Origin: Comamonadaceae bacterium
Lineage (GTDB): Bacteria > Pseudomonadota > Gammaproteobacteria > Burkholderiales > Burkholderiaceae_C
DNA length: 32,397 nt
Assembly (NCBI GenBank): GCA_947380945.1
Contig: CANCTD010000004.1
Location: 1-32,397, forward strand
Direction of reading: 5' to 3'
Part shown: positions 32,150 through 32,397 of the stretch, piece after piece
Layout of the letters: every line of letters starts with the position of its first letter
How positions within the stretch are numbered: the stretch's first letter is position 1
Program-made: the position numbers and the translations under genes
Notes under the pieces: model-generated
Told to the model about the DNA's origin: nothing
Database searches by the model: none
The model's input: the letters and a program-made list of their open reading frames with translations, nothing else

Positions 32150-32397
32150 TCAATCTTTGGGAGGGGAGTGGGCGATGCGCTGCTGGGCAATATGCGCAAT
32201 GAGTTGGCGCGCCAGCACAATTTTGGCATTGCGGGGCAGTTCGGTCGTACCCTGCGCGTCAATCAGGAGCAGGGCGTTGTCGTCTTGCCCAAAAGTCTGG
32301 GGGCCGATGTTGCCGACCATCAGCGGAACGCCTTTGCGCAGGCGCTTGGCGCTGGCGAGTTCGAGCAGGTTCTGGCTTTCGGCCGCAAAGCCCACGC
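32150..32397 (-). CDS. coaBC: Bifunctional phosphopantothenoylcysteine decarboxylase/phosphopantothenate-cysteine ligase, C-terminal part (runs off the window end)
   Basis: GFAAESQNLLELASAKRLRKGVPLMVGNIGPQTFGQDDNALLLIDAQGTTELPRNAKIVLARQLIAHI; adjacent to dut as commonly observed. Confidence 0.9.
   Translation of the reverse strand, partial: VGFAAESQNLLELASAKRLRKGVPLMVGNIGPQTFGQDDNALLLIDAQGTTELPRNAKIVLARQLIAHIAQQRIAHSPPKD

Overview
This window looks like ordinary, GC-rich betaproteobacterial (probably Comamonadaceae/Burkholderiales) core chromosome. I recognise the following, in order. (1) A partial tyrB-like aminotransferase, divergent from uvrB. (2) A complete isc operon (iscR-iscS-iscU-iscA-hscB-hscA-fdx), followed by dnaQ. 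(3) tRNA-Val(CAC) with an intrinsic terminator, then a small lower-GC patch carrying a ParD-like antitoxin and an apparently N-terminally truncated RelE/ParE-like toxin. (4) An MFS transporter, HU, a protein-E-like secreted protein, two alpha/beta hydrolases, a divergent acyl-CoA synthetase, ybaK, plsY, yajQ, murB and an NAD(P)-binding protein. (5) A hybrid sensor histidine kinase immediately downstream of a cysteine-free periplasmic protein of the molybdopterin-oxidoreductase (SUOX-like) fold. (6) argG, ppnP, an ArsC/YffB-like gene, folC-dedD(SPOR)-cvpA-purF-metZ-gltX, and tRNA-Ala/Glu/Asp. (7) A SlyD-like PPIase, dut and partial coaBC. The most interesting candidate system is the SUOX-like protein plus hybrid kinase pair (19329..21712), which resembles the PruR/DcpA pterin-sensing logic but with a phosphorelay output. 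Secondary items are the degenerate TA patch next to tRNA-Val, a shared promoter-like motif and a leader inverted repeat at the tRNA units, and a near-consensus IscR type 1 site overlapping the uvrB stop codon. No CRISPR array, IS element, prophage or rRNA was seen. All calls come from reading the sequence and remembered family motifs; no database search was run.
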